From NCBI GenBank assembly GCA_020080175.1, contig JAGHQL010000051.1, positions 1 through 64,000 on the forward strand: a stretch of DNA of 64,000 nucleotides, read 5' to 3'. Of the stretch, positions 10,313 through 20,902 are shown piece by piece. This DNA comes from Glutinoglossum americanum (taxonomy: Eukaryota; Ascomycota; Geoglossomycetes; Geoglossales; Geoglossaceae). Within the stretch, counting starts at the first letter, position 1. Every line of letters starts with the position of its first letter. Both the position numbers and the translations under genes were made by a program. Below the pieces are notes generated by a model. The model ran no database searches. It was not told where the DNA came from and saw only the letters and a list, made by a program, of their open reading frames with translations.

Positions 10313-12247
10313 ATGACCGTATTCAATCGAATGAACTCGCACTTGGCGAACTCACTAGGCAATGACAATGAGAAGACCATATCTCGAGTTCATACCGGGG
10401 TTCTCGGGGCTACGGAAAAGGACTCTCCGGAAGATGAACAACTTCACCGTGGATTGAAGTCTAGGCATGTCACTATGATCGCAATCGGTGGAGCTATTGG
10501 GACTGGTTTGATAATCGGAACGTAAGTTTTAGATACCAGCGAGTGACCTGGCAAGCGGAGACGCGGCACTGATGATCTATTCAAGTGGTTCTGCCCTTGC
10601 CCGTGCCGGACCCGGGGCGATTCTAATTTCCTACACTATCGTCGGGTTCGTGGTTTTCCTGGTCATGGCAGCTCTTGGGGAAATGGCCGCGTGGATTCCT
10701 ATTCCTTCGGGATTCACAGGCTATGCCGCTCGTTTTGTGGACCCTGCATTGGGGTTCAGTTTGGGCTATACGTGAGTAGGAAGCTTAATCTGTGTTTCAT
10801 AGGAACAGAATAGCTCACGGTTGGCCCAGGTATTGGTTCAAATACATCATTGTCACGCCCAATCAACTGACAGCTGCGGCGCTGGTGATACAGTACTGGT
10901 GTCCCCGTGAAAAAGTCAATCCTGGGGTGTTCATTGCCATGTTTCTAGCGACCATCATTCTCATCAACTACTTTGGAATCCGTTTCTTCGGAGAATTTGA
11001 GTTTTGGCTCTCAAGCATAAAGGTGACTATCATCGTGGGGTTAATTCTTCTATCGCTTGTGCTTGCACTCGGAGGCGGCCCAGATCACGATAGAAAAGGC
11101 TTTAGATATTGGAAACACCCTGGCGCTTTCAAGCCTTATATCATGAGTGAGTTACCCTCGGGCTCTGGCAGATTCTCGGTCTGACGTATAGAATCTTATA
11201 GCTGGCGACGCTGGTCGTTTCCTCGCCATATGGTCAACTTTCGTCACAGCAACCTTTGCGTATTTAGGCACAGAGTTGGTTGGCGTAACCGTCGGTGAGG
11301 CCCAGAATCCGCGGAAGACCATCCCCCGTGCCATCAAGTTGACCTTCTACCGGATCTTGTTCTTTTACGTTTTCTCGGTCTTCTTGCTTGGCATGATCCT
11401 ACCTTATAACTCCCCAAAGCTCATACAGGCGAACAAGAACCCAACTGGCGCCAGCGCCAGTCCCTTTGTGGCAGCGCTAATACTTAGTGGTATTAAGACA
11501 CTCCCGGGGTTACTAAATGCCTGCATATTACTATTTGTGTTTTCAGCTTCTAATTCTGGTACGTGTGATGTCGAACCTAACCCTTTTCGGCCGGAAACTA
11601 ATTTTTACTCGCTTGGAGATCTTTATATCGCCTCCCGAACGATCTATGGTCTTGCATCCGAGGGGAAAGCTCCTCGCATCCTGGCGCACACCGACAAGCG
11701 TGGCGTCCCTATTTATGCTCTTGGCCTTTCGTCTGCCTTTGGACTGCTTGCTTTCATGAACGTTGCCAACGAATCAAAAGTTGTCTTTGGTTACTTTGTC
11801 AACCTCGTCACCATTTTCGGACTTCTCACATGGATCTCTATCCTGGTCTCTCACATCTACTTTGTGAGAGCTCGAAAAGCGCAGGGCATAGCTGATAAGG
11901 AGCTCGTGTACACGGCGCCGTTTGGCATATGGGGTAGCTATGGGGCACTATTCATGTGTATCCTGATCGCTATTTTCAAGAACTTCAACGTCTTTACCCA
12001 CTCGACGACCTACGGCAATTTCGACTACAAGAATTTCATAACTGGATATCTAGGGATACCCTTTTATCTCATTATGATCTTCGGCTATAAAATTTGGCAC
12101 AAAACTGAGGGCGTGAAACCCCACCTCGCGGACTTATATAGTGGCAAACAGAAGATCGATGACGAGGAGGAAGCGTTTTTGGCACGCGGGAAGGTCAAGA
12201 GGCAGGGTAGTTGGTTTTATAGGCATTTCATCTCTTGGTTGTTCTGA
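10313..12247 (+). CDS. DIP5: Amino-acid permease, DIP5-type (acidic amino acids)
   Basis: Plasma-membrane proton symporter of the fungal YAT/APC family; the closest match I recognise is the dicarboxylic amino acid permease Dip5 (glutamate/aspartate). Five exons: 10313-10521, 10586-10771, 10830-11146, 11202-11558 and 11619-12247; 565 residues. Signatures are IAIGGAIGTGLIIGTGSALA in helix 1, GEMAAWIPIPSGFTGYA, FKYIIVTPNQLTAAALVIQY, FFGEFEFWLSS, GTELVGVTVGEAQNPRK, and SDLYIASRTIYGLA across the last intron. About 12 membrane helices with a hydrophilic N-terminal ~58 residues. The last intron (60 nt) is divisible by three and has no in-frame stop. Substrate is inferred from family resemblance. Confidence 0.9.
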
Positions 12248-12729
12248 AGGGAGGAAGAGCAGAATGGATTGAACTTCTCGGTTGGGTCTTTATGTGACCG
12301 ACAAAGGGGGTGGGGTTCCCTTGCAGGGTAACTTTCATCTCGCATGTTGGGATGTTAAACTTTGTCAGGGTTTTGACCCAATCGAAGAAGCGAAATGTAG
12401 TTTTCCCTTCCTTGAGGAAATGGAAATATCCTTGCTCACTGAGAGGTTCCACTCGACACTCGTATGACAGAAGATGCTGCATGGGGAGCCCATAAATGCC
12501 ATAATTTTTATGTGCGGGAAATTTCATATAGTATTTCTTATCCGCTCCATGTCCACCATCTTATCTACATTTTGTGATCCGCGGTTACACCTAAGGGCTG
12601 ACCTAATCCAGTCCATTAACGCAGCTAGCGAGCCGTTTACCCGGGCTAGGAAAGTTAGGGGTGATCCGAATCCTCTGGTGGGAAGAAAATCGTTTCGCTG
12701 AGGGTAGATGTGGATCCAAGCGAAGGCAG
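12248..12729. other. Intergenic region, convergent 3' ends
   Basis: Between the permease (+) and the aspartic-protease-fold gene (-). Only short ORFs without recognisable sequence; nothing else seen. Confidence 0.6.
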
Positions 12730-14481
12730 TTATATATGGCTAGGAAGCTCATGCGCCATCGGTCCGGTGGGGCCAGGGGCTTCGTACACCTGTGGATAGG
12801 CAGTGCCAGGGGCCTCATGTACCTGTGGCTTGGTGGGATCAGTGAATACGTACGGCTTGTCCTGTGGTGCCTGCGCTAGCAACGAGGCCGAGGAGGGCTG
12901 GTCTTCAGGCGATTTGAGGGACTGTGAACGGCGGCGGAAGAAGAAGATGCCAGCAATAATCGCGAGGATACCGGCGAGCCCACAGATAGCACCTATGCCA
13001 GCTTTCGCGCCAGTCGAGAGGCCTCCCGATGAATTCTGTGTACCATATGGGTTGTCTGACGGAACCTGCCCAAGGGGAGTCCAGATTGTGTCCCAGGTTT
13101 TCGCCCAGTTGATTGCTGAGGATGAGATTTCGTCTGCATTGGCGTCAATGACTGTTACGGAAGGGTTCGGTAGACCGTTAGGGCCGGGAGCTTGCGCCAA
13201 CCAGCCTTTGCTGTTCCCCTCTTTCCAGTTGATCCCGATAAACGCTGCCTGCAAGAATGCACGTCCAAGATGATATTCGTGCGTGGAGGAATTGCTCGGT
13301 GGCGAGTAAGGACGGCAGGGGAAGTAAGACTGTGCTGAATTCACCAGCGGCGCCCCTAACGTGAGATTTAACAGCTTGAATGGCACTTTGATGCCGAGGT
13401 TTCCGGTGTCGGCAAAGCTAAAGTTGAATTGTAGGAAGGTGGTAGAAGATACGATACGCTCATATTGTCGATCCGAGGTATTCCAGAAATATAACCCGAG
13501 AGCAGAATTGTACGTGACGGGCAGATTCTGTGTGATAGCATCGCAGGTGCTCTTCGGGAGAAACATGTACGGAACAAGTGGGTTCAAATTCACCTGGATC
13601 GAACCTCCGATACTTGAATTTCCCTTAGCCAGGAGCCCCTGCTGACTAGAGAAGCTAAATGGTGATCCTGCATTCCCTTCCACGCCGATGCCAATGTCCG
13701 TCAAAGCTGCCAGCAGAGATCCCGTGTCTCCTATACTGAAGCTGGCTACATCTCCAAGAACTCTAGACTTATCATAGCCTCCGAAAAAAAGAGACCCTGG
13801 GATGTTCAGTGGAGCGGATCCAATGTGCATCCCAAAGGAATTCGACGGTATAAATTCGTTCTGCCAAAGGTAGCTTGGAATCAAACTTGCGTTGATCGGT
13901 GGGGCGTCTGGGAGCGAGAAGGTCTGATTGACCTTTGGTGCTCCAAGGGAAAGTGAGCCTAACTGCGCCTGGAACGATGACCCGCCGGGATAAGTCATGG
14001 TCAAGCTGTCAAAGAGGGCGATAGACACATCTGGAGCCATCTTGTGCCGGTCAGAGCCCCAGGATATCTGATCCAGCACGCCCTTTTGGTGCCCAACCAG
14101 CCCCATTGGTTCCATCGAGTTCGACCCAAGATCTACAGGCCCAAGGCGACCGCCATTCGACTCAAGAGCTATGGAAGTGGTGTCCGCAGTTGTTGATCTT
14201 GAACTGTCATAGAGCCCTGCCGCCTGGGCCGGGCATTTTGAGGAGGAAGATTTGCATATGTCAGTCGATAAAATCCCCGATTGCCAGGCGCCGCCCGGGT
14301 AAAGATCGACTGGTTGATCTGGCGACCCAATGTTTACTGTAACTGCTTGCCATGGACCGTCAGGACCATATTTGGTCTTCGAGAATGGGATTTGAACCGG
14401 TACAGGACTGTTGGAATCTGTCTGGCCAGCCGCCAGACCCAACAAGCCGCTAATCGAAAGAATCAACAAGGGAAAAGACAT
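12730..14481 (-). CDS. Membrane-anchored aspartic-protease-fold protein lacking catalytic motifs
   Basis: Single-exon gene of 583 residues. It has a signal peptide (MSFPLLILSISGLLGLAAG), then an ectodomain resembling peptidase A1 in layout: VTVNIGSPDQPVDLY near residue 50, the YDSSRSTT segment, GSLFFGGYDKSRV and DIGIGV. It ends with a single membrane helix (about 500-520, GIGAICGLAGILAIIAGIFF), then RRR and a cytosolic tail with a repeated Tyr/His-Glu-Ala-Pro-Gly motif. The first active-site position reads VDLYPGGAW instead of DTGS, and the second DTG/DSG is replaced by NPLVPYMFLP. I infer a non-catalytic cell-surface protein. Fungal paralogues with this pattern are often labelled aspartic-type endopeptidase by homology alone. 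Confidence 0.75.
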   Translation of the reverse strand: MSFPLLILSISGLLGLAAGQTDSNSPVPVQIPFSKTKYGPDGPWQAVTVNIGSPDQPVDLYPGGAWQSGILSTDICKSSSSKCPAQAAGLYDSSRSTTADTTSIALESNGGRLGPVDLGSNSMEPMGLVGHQKGVLDQISWGSDRHKMAPDVSIALFDSLTMTYPGGSSFQAQLGSLSLGAPKVNQTFSLPDAPPINASLIPSYLWQNEFIPSNSFGMHIGSAPLNIPGSLFFGGYDKSRVLGDVASFSIGDTGSLLAALTDIGIGVEGNAGSPFSFSSQQGLLAKGNSSIGGSIQVNLNPLVPYMFLPKSTCDAITQNLPVTYNSALGLYFWNTSDRQYERIVSSTTFLQFNFSFADTGNLGIKVPFKLLNLTLGAPLVNSAQSYFPCRPYSPPSNSSTHEYHLGRAFLQAAFIGINWKEGNSKGWLAQAPGPNGLPNPSVTVIDANADEISSSAINWAKTWDTIWTPLGQVPSDNPYGTQNSSGGLSTGAKAGIGAICGLAGILAIIAGIFFFRRRSQSLKSPEDQPSSASLLAQAPQDKPYVFTDPTKPQVHEAPGTAYPQVYEAPGPTGPMAHELPSHI

Positions 14482-15193
14482 GGAGGCTTAGATGCGAACG
14501 AAAGCTCAACGAGAATCATAAAACGTAAAAGGTCGTTAAAGAGTTAGAATTCGCTACTAAGTGCAGGTTAGCGGTTCTATATAAATGCATGGAGATGATA
14601 AGACGTAGGGGTAGGGGGCGAGCACGGGCAGGGCAGGAACTGTTTATTTGGCAGGTCCTTCTGTTGGAGCAACACCACACCAGAGGTCTCACGGGTGGCA
14701 ATTCTCAAACTCGTATTTTAAGCCCGAGTACTCTATACAAGGACCACTTCCAGTCTCACCCAAGGACCCATTATAGTATCAGTGCTGAGGCTGACGTGAA
14801 AAAGGCACCGATACAAGTAGTGTGATTATATTTATCGCCCAATCGATATGTGCAACAAAGTGAGTGTGTCAAAAGATAAACTTCGTTACAAGGGCTCAGA
14901 GTACCGCCAAGTGGCGATAAAGCATTGCGCGCCGGTTGCTTGGAGGGTTCCGCTGAAACAGCCGGTGGGGGTCCTAGGGTAAATGCGGCCGTCGCAGGTT
15001 CCCCGGTAGGAGTTGCCAGACGTCTGGCGGTTGGTTCAAGACGCGCCTGCAAGCTAACCTACCGAGCCCTACCATCTATCTATCCATGGAACCGTAGCGA
15101 CATCTACGCCCGGTAGTGTGCTCAGAATAACCCTTTCTATCTGTCCTCATCTTCACTGGTATCGCGCTCGACAGCGCATTTAATGATTTCACG
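14482..15193. other. Intergenic region between divergent genes
   Basis: 712 bp between the aspartic-protease-fold gene (-) and the GT8 gene (+). It contains a TATATAAA-like element at 14579-14586, close to 100 bp from the minus-strand start; TATATA is self-complementary, so its direction is unclear. No gene seen. Confidence 0.5.
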
Positions 15194-16581
15194 ATGATTC
15201 TCCGACTACCCAAGTTTCTGGAGTCTCTGCAGACGTCTAATGACGAGTCCAACACCACAAAAGTTCAGGTTTCGTTGGCGCGACTTCTGAGCACCAAGTT
15301 GGTGAGGGTGACTGGAGCCGCTGTGGTTCTACTCCTGCTCTTTGGCTTTGCCCTTCGAAATCTCGATGGCCTTGATAGGATTCGACCGAAGCCGCATGTG
15401 CTGCAACCTCCCCCTGCTAACGGCGATGTAAACTGGTCAAGGTTTGCCTATACACAATACGTCACCGACACCTCCTATCTCTGCAATTCCGTGATGCTCT
15501 TCGAGATTCTGAACCGACTTGGGAGCAAACCCGACCGACTCATGATGTACCCCAGTGCTTGGTCGGCCGACGACTCGGACTCGCTTGAAGGTAGCCTCTT
15601 GCGGAAGGCTCGGGACGAATATGGCGTTAAGCTAATGCCGATTGAGGTTCAGCGGAAGGCCAGTAATGATCGTAAGTGGTCCATGTAGACGTCACCTGCG
15701 ATCGTTGACCGAGACTGATAGTTGGCTCAGCGACTTGGGCGGAAAGCTTCACGAAGCTCCTTGCTTTCAATCAGACCCAATACGACCGTGTTCTCAGTCT
15801 GGATTCGGATTCCACTGTTCTTCAGGTACACTTCCACTCCTTCACTCTAGAGACCGGCTAATGTGTATCGTGGATAGCACATGGACGAGCTCTTCCTGAT
15901 TCCCAAAGTACCCGTAGCTATGCCCCGGGCATATTGGCTGAACCCCAAAGATCGGGTCTTGAGCTCCCAGCTCGTTCTACTCCAACCTTCCGAATTTGAG
16001 TTCGAACGGGTCCAAAAGGGTATTGAGGCTGCTGGTAGGAGCGACTACGATATGGAGATCGTCAACACCCTCTACAGAGATAGCGCTCTTATCCTTCCGC
16101 ATCGGCCTTACGATCTTATCACTGGAGAGTTCCGATCAAAGAAGCACAACCCGTATTTGGGAAACGATGTTGAGCCATGGGATCCAGATGCGGTCTTACG
16201 AGAGGCTAAGTTCCTCCATTTCTCGGACTGGCCAGTGCCTAAGGTTAGTGTTTCTGAGATTGATTCTGTTGCACAATCACCTAATATAGGTTTGTTCACA
16301 GCCCTGGATTTCAAACCCCAGCCTGATGGACCAACACAAACCCGCTTGCGATGTCGACGAGACGACGCGGGAAGAGAACTGCCGGGGTCAGGAACTCTGG
16401 CTCGGTTTTTACAGTGATTTTGCAACAAGACGAAAGGTAGGCCGAGACATTGTACATGGGGAATATAATACTGACTACCCTATCCCAGAGAATATGTGAC
16501 ATGGATGTCCGGAGACGAAAGCGGGGTGTAGAGGACGGGCGAGGCACCGTCAATCCATCGCCATACGAGCCGATCTTTTGA
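15194..16581 (+). CDS. Type II membrane glycosyltransferase, GT8 family (GNT1-like)
   Basis: Five exons: 15194-15671, 15731-15825, 15878-16243, 16302-16436 and 16489-16581; 388 residues. A short cytosolic tail is followed by one membrane helix at about 38-56 (RVTGAAVVLLLLFGFALRN) and a lumenal domain, the usual Golgi layout. The domain has FAYTQYVTDTSYLCNS, LMMYPSAW, the DxD metal site at D184-D186 in YDRVLSLDSDSTVL, PRAYWL and HFSDWPVPKPW. The pattern fits fungal glucose N-acetyltransferase 1/glycogenin-type GT8 enzymes. Donor and acceptor sugars are not known from sequence. It is followed by a GT69 gene on the same strand; the two may both act in Golgi or cell-wall glycan assembly, which is inference. 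Confidence 0.82.
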
Positions 16582-17050
16582 TTTTTAAGTGTGATATTGT
16601 GATAGTATTCGCAGGGTCTTTCTGGAATAGCATCTTGCTTGGGTTCTGTATTACTTTTGGGTATACCGCAGAAGCGACATTTGGCCGATAACAGCCGGGC
16701 TAGAAGGGAGTCCTGACACCGCATGAGCTGCAGGATATCCATGAGGTTCACTAGGGAACTAGATTTCGGAAGTAACAATGGTTACGGGGGATAAAAAAGT
16801 GAAATTAATAAATAAGATATCAAAGTAGATAAATAAGGCCAAATCTTCAGATCTCTTTAAAAACCGCATGGCTGGGTCGTCGATACAGGGGAAAAGCTTC
16901 CATGTAAATAACCACAATAAGTACCCAAATTTAACGTGCATGTTCTAACATCATTTGGATGCTAGAAAACCCTATAAGTTTATTCAAGCTTTCAGTTTCC
17001 CAATGGCTTTGTAGTTACAAAAACTTACAGGTAAACGTAAACACAACCCC
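16582..17050. other. Intergenic region, AT-rich
   Basis: Between the GT8 and GT69 genes (same strand). AT-rich, with no ORF of interest; probably the 3' UTR of the first gene and the promoter of the second. Confidence 0.6.
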
Positions 17051-18699
17051 ATGAAGTGGAAACCGAGAGCTGCTTACATAAGACGCCGCTTAACCAAAGA
17101 AATACCGGCTCCTCCGGGCTCAATTGCTAACCTCATGGCTACTCCTTCGTTGCCACTGCTCGATGAATACGAACTTCATAACTACAGCGATGATGAATAC
17201 CAGGACCAGGAAGAAGGCCTTCTACGGTCTTCGCCAGCTCCACGAGTCCTGTCAGTACCTTCCTTGATATCATTCCTAGGTCCGCGCAAATTGTTTCGAT
17301 CATATCCATTGTCGAGGAAGCGCGGGCCTAAAGGTCCACGAAACTTGGCGTTGTTTGTGAAGCTATGGTGTCTCATGTGGACGGGACCCTTGTTACTGGT
17401 ACTATTTGTGGGTCTGTTTATGCCATCGTATGTCAAGTACCCAGAATGGTATCGAGATGACATACGAGGGGACCAAACGGAGGGCCTAGGAAATCCTGGC
17501 AATGAGAAGATCTTTATCGCTGCGAACATCATCAATGAGGACTTAATAAGGGGAAGATGGGGTATGGCTGTGAAGTATTTGATCCATCTGTTAGGGAGTC
17601 AGAACTGTTTTCTGAGTGTCTACGAGAACGACTCTGGGCTAGGCACCAAAGAAGCTCTTAGGGAATTTAGAGATTCCATCTCTAGTGAGTTTTGTCTCCT
17701 GCGGATGTTCAGATATATCCCCTACTTACTGTTGTAGGCAATGCATCTATTGTTTCTACTACCCTTCCGTTATCATACATACCGACCATAAACCCTCCAT
17801 TTATTGGCCATGCCGTAACAAAAAGAATCACTTATCTTGCTACTGTTCGAAACTTAGCACTACTTCCTCTTACCTATGCGCTCACACCATTTTACTCGCC
17901 TACGCCTATCTCTCCAGGAGCGGAGAAAACGTCATTGGAGAATCCGGATTTTCACGAAGTTCCTTTCAAGCCCACCGGTTATTCCAAAGTTCTATTCCTC
18001 AACGATGTCGTCTTCTCACCTCAGGAGGCAATTCACCTACTCTTTGATACCAACAGAGGCGACTATGCAGCTGCATGTGCCTTGGATTTCATTAATCCGA
18101 TCAAATATTATGACACCTTCGCACTTCGCGACACTGAGGGAAACGGCATAGGCCTCCCTTTCTACCCATTTTTCACCTTTGGGGAGTCGCGCTCTGCTGT
18201 GCTAGCTGGCCGCGAGTCTATCCCTGTTAAGTCATGTTGGGGCGGTATGGTCGCATTCGATGCTACATATTTCACACGGCATGAAGATACGTTGCAGCCT
18301 CCAGTACGCTTCCGTAGCGAGATGGAGGACGCTTGGGACGCCAGCGAATGCTGCCTCATCCATGCAGACATTGCAGATCCAAGCCGTACATTTCTGAATC
18401 CGTATATAAGGACGAGTTACGACTATGGAACATTCCGATTGTTGGGCTTTGCGAGACGCATCGAGAAGGCATGGACGTATCCACACCGATTTTTGAGTTG
18501 GATTGTGGGCATGCCGTGGGCTAATTTAAGAAGAGGAGAGAAGGAAGGAGAAAGGTACTGGACGGTTGATTCTTCCGGCAAAAAGGTGGAACGAATAGCG
18601 AAGAAAGGCGGGTTCTGTGGGATTCGAAGACTACAGGTCATTGAGGAAGGAAAAGGCGGGGCCCGGAAATGGCGTAAATGGAAGTTACCCAATGCATAA
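17051..18699 (+). CDS. GT69 alpha-1,3-mannosyltransferase, CMT1-like
   Basis: Two exons: 17051-17684 and 17738-18699; 531 residues. A hydrophilic acidic N-terminus (about 1-100) precedes one membrane helix at about 103-124 (FVKLWCLMWTGPLLLVLFVG), so it is a type II Golgi-like protein. The catalytic part carries GT69 features: KIFIAANIINEDLI, LGSQNCFLSVYENDS, TYLATVRNLALLPL, VLFLNDVVFS, AACALDF and SCWGGMVAFDA. The family includes Cryptococcus Cmt1, which adds alpha-1,3-mannose. A second in-frame ATG at 17138 would shorten the cytosolic part by 29 residues. The acceptor glycan cannot be told from the sequence. Confidence 0.88.
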
Positions 18700-19082
18700 A
18701 TCACCACGCTCGGCCATCGAGCGATTGTCCCGGCGGCAAAAGTATATTACCTTTATAGGCCGTCTCGAAAACAGTGTGTAGAGAGGAGGGGGTGAGGGGG
18801 TTGTGTTGTCGACAAGGGTATCCATATGCACAAAATGGCCCCCACCGCTTGCAATTACCCGCACCCGCCAAAAAAGGCCCCCACTGCCCGCACGCACGCC
18901 AAAAATGGCCCCAAGCACATCGCGTTCGGGACTACAAGACTGGAATCTCATACTTGAGCGCCTGGTTTGGAGAGAAGTACCCATTGCCCGCGTTAGTACA
19001 AGAGCGGGCGTCCCCCGGGTGCCTTCGTTGGGTTCCAACTCTGGAAAGCCTCTTCAAACTTCTTCAAACATTTCCTACCTCG
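18700..19082. promoter_or_regulatory. Upstream region of the membrane-protein gene with a threefold motif
   Basis: Carries three copies of a CAAAA(A/T)GGCCCC-like element, with GGCCC starting at 18838, 18876 and 18907, 170-250 bp before the next start codon. The reading frame of the next gene is open through this region (from 18774), but the upstream part has no protein-like features. Confidence 0.45.
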
Positions 19083-20183
19083 ATGGTCAAGCTACACCTT
19101 GTAGTGGTTGTCACCGCCCTACTCTGCGCTCACTTCGCGGCCGCGGAATGGCGCCCTTTCCGCCTCTGGTTCCCCACGTACCTGAAACACTACCGGTACA
19201 AGTGGGGTGACAGTTGCGATGCGCTGCTCAACGTCTCCAAGAAAGAGGATAGCTGGTGCGAGAGCGCCTCCGACTGCATCTTGTCCAACACACCCGAGAC
19301 GCAGAAGGCGAATATGGCCGGAGCAGGTATTCTGCTTGGCTTGGCACCGAGCATCATCGGCAATCTAGCGCCAACTATAGAGTCGATGGCCATCTTAGCG
19401 ACAGAGCGACCGCTGCTTGGGTTTTTGGTATCCGGAGGCACACCGGCTGTTTTTATGGCGCGACTCTTTAGCGTGTCTGACCCTCTGGAGCCGTTGTCAG
19501 TAGCTCCGTTTGCGACCTATACGAAGAAAAGAAATACAAACACCAGGATAGAAAACGTCTTCGTGAACCTCGTGGAATACGGCCTGGCAGCGGCTAGTAC
19601 GGCGAATGTTATCTATACCTCTTACTCTATCTCGCAGCGGTCAATAGTCTCTTGGTCATGCCCAAACTGGCTGTGGGTCATTTGCTGGAGCTTCACTCCG
19701 GCATTCGCACACATACTAGCTGTTTTGATATTCAGATCTACAGTCAGGATTGTACGCCCCAGACAACAGAAGTCTCACGAGAATGGTGGGTGGATGGATC
19801 CAAATCTGCTGGAGCGGTTTGGGGGTATCCTCTGGAGGAGAGAATTCATGCCATGCTCAGAGCGGGATCTTCCCCAATACGAAGTGCGGAAGGATCGATT
19901 CTCCCGCAGCGCTCGATGGGTCAGTCCCGTCATCTCATACATACAGCTAGTTGCCGGCACTGCCATACTAGGGAGTCTGCTCTACATCCCATTTGGCGAC
20001 GCGCTGCCTCTTGTGGCCAAATATGTGCTTTCCGGTGTAGCGTCAAGAGCGCTTGTTTCTTTCGAGCTGACAAATTTGAGGAAGAGGAACTTTGACATAA
20101 TAAAAAGAAAAGAGCACCTGCTGGTCCCGGTAGATTCGGTGCAATTGGTACAGTTTTCGGGGAGTGACTCGGGCAGCCGATAA
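19083..20183 (+). CDS. Uncharacterised multi-pass membrane protein
   Basis: Single exon, 366 residues. I chose the ATG at 19083 because it opens on a signal-peptide-like segment (MVKLHLVVVVTALLCAHFAA); the same frame is open from 18774, but that part is Pro/Lys-rich and unconvincing. Further hydrophobic segments lie around residues 78-100 (AGILLGLAPSIIGNLAP), 115-130, 160-180, 195-220 (WLWVICWSFTPAFAHILAVL), 285-310 and 315-335. It has paired cysteines near the N-terminus (GDSCDALL, WCESASDC). This looks like a fungal membrane protein of unknown function. No catalytic motif was seen. Confidence 0.65.
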   Translation: MVKLHLVVVVTALLCAHFAAAEWRPFRLWFPTYLKHYRYKWGDSCDALLNVSKKEDSWCESASDCILSNTPETQKANMAGAGILLGLAPSIIGNLAPTIESMAILATERPLLGFLVSGGTPAVFMARLFSVSDPLEPLSVAPFATYTKKRNTNTRIENVFVNLVEYGLAAASTANVIYTSYSISQRSIVSWSCPNWLWVICWSFTPAFAHILAVLIFRSTVRIVRPRQQKSHENGGWMDPNLLERFGGILWRREFMPCSERDLPQYEVRKDRFSRSARWVSPVISYIQLVAGTAILGSLLYIPFGDALPLVAKYVLSGVASRALVSFELTNLRKRNFDIIKRKEHLLVPVDSVQLVQFSGSDSGSR

Positions 20184-20902
20184 TGTCATACAGACCCCCT
20201 TAGTAAACCCCAGCCTACCTGGTATTAAAATTTTCTAGAGAAAAACAGGATCGCACAAACCCCGGTCCCTAGTCACACGGGATACATTTAACCACACCGG
20301 CGTGGTGGTACACGGTTAAAAGATGTATCTCATTCCTTACTCTACTTATCTAGAGGATACATTAAATATACAATTGTGGGAAATAAGATGATAGCGAGCA
20401 TACTGGCCCGATACTGGGGATCTAGATAGTAGGACTCGCCCAGGGTTCCTTATATGTCCGCACGCCGCCCTCCGTCTTGTATGTTTGCTCATATCGCTAC
20501 ATCTGCCTCCCTCACCCATTCGATTAAACCCATCACGATGCGCCAATCCATCCGATTATCTCCACCACGTTTGAGAAGACTCAACGCCAAGCAAACAAGA
20601 AGTCCCCAATATTAGCGCGGAGCGGCAGCCCACAGAGGCAAATATCATCTCGTGGCCCGAATCTGTGGCGGCTGTCGGAGGGGAAAACAGGGCAAGCAAA
20701 CACCCCGTTCTACGGGATGTTGTGTTTGGCTGAAAGCCACGGCGAGCGTTTGTAGCAGGAAAAAATGGGTGTTTGTCGCCCTCCCTGCCCTACCGCTATT
20801 TGTAAACACTTGCTTGTCGCCTACCCTCCTGCTTTCGTAGCTTCTTCTGACGTCTCTCATCTGCGGTGATTCCATTTCAACCACTTGTACCAAGCAACCA
20901 GA
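20184..20902. other. Intergenic region with a 3' hairpin
   Basis: 719 bp on the + strand between two same-strand genes. It contains a strong inverted repeat at 20281-20329, about 100 nt after a stop codon. Nothing else supported. Confidence 0.6.
20281..20329. repeat. Interrupted hairpin (13 bp stem with a 3-nt bulge)
   Basis: GATACATTTAACC at 20281-20293 pairs with GGTTAA plus ATGTATC at 20314-20329. The stem is 7 + 6 perfect base pairs with an AAG bulge. The 20-nt loop holds a second small stem (CACC with GGTG). It may mark RNA 3' end structure or be a tiny inverted-repeat relic. Confidence 0.6.
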
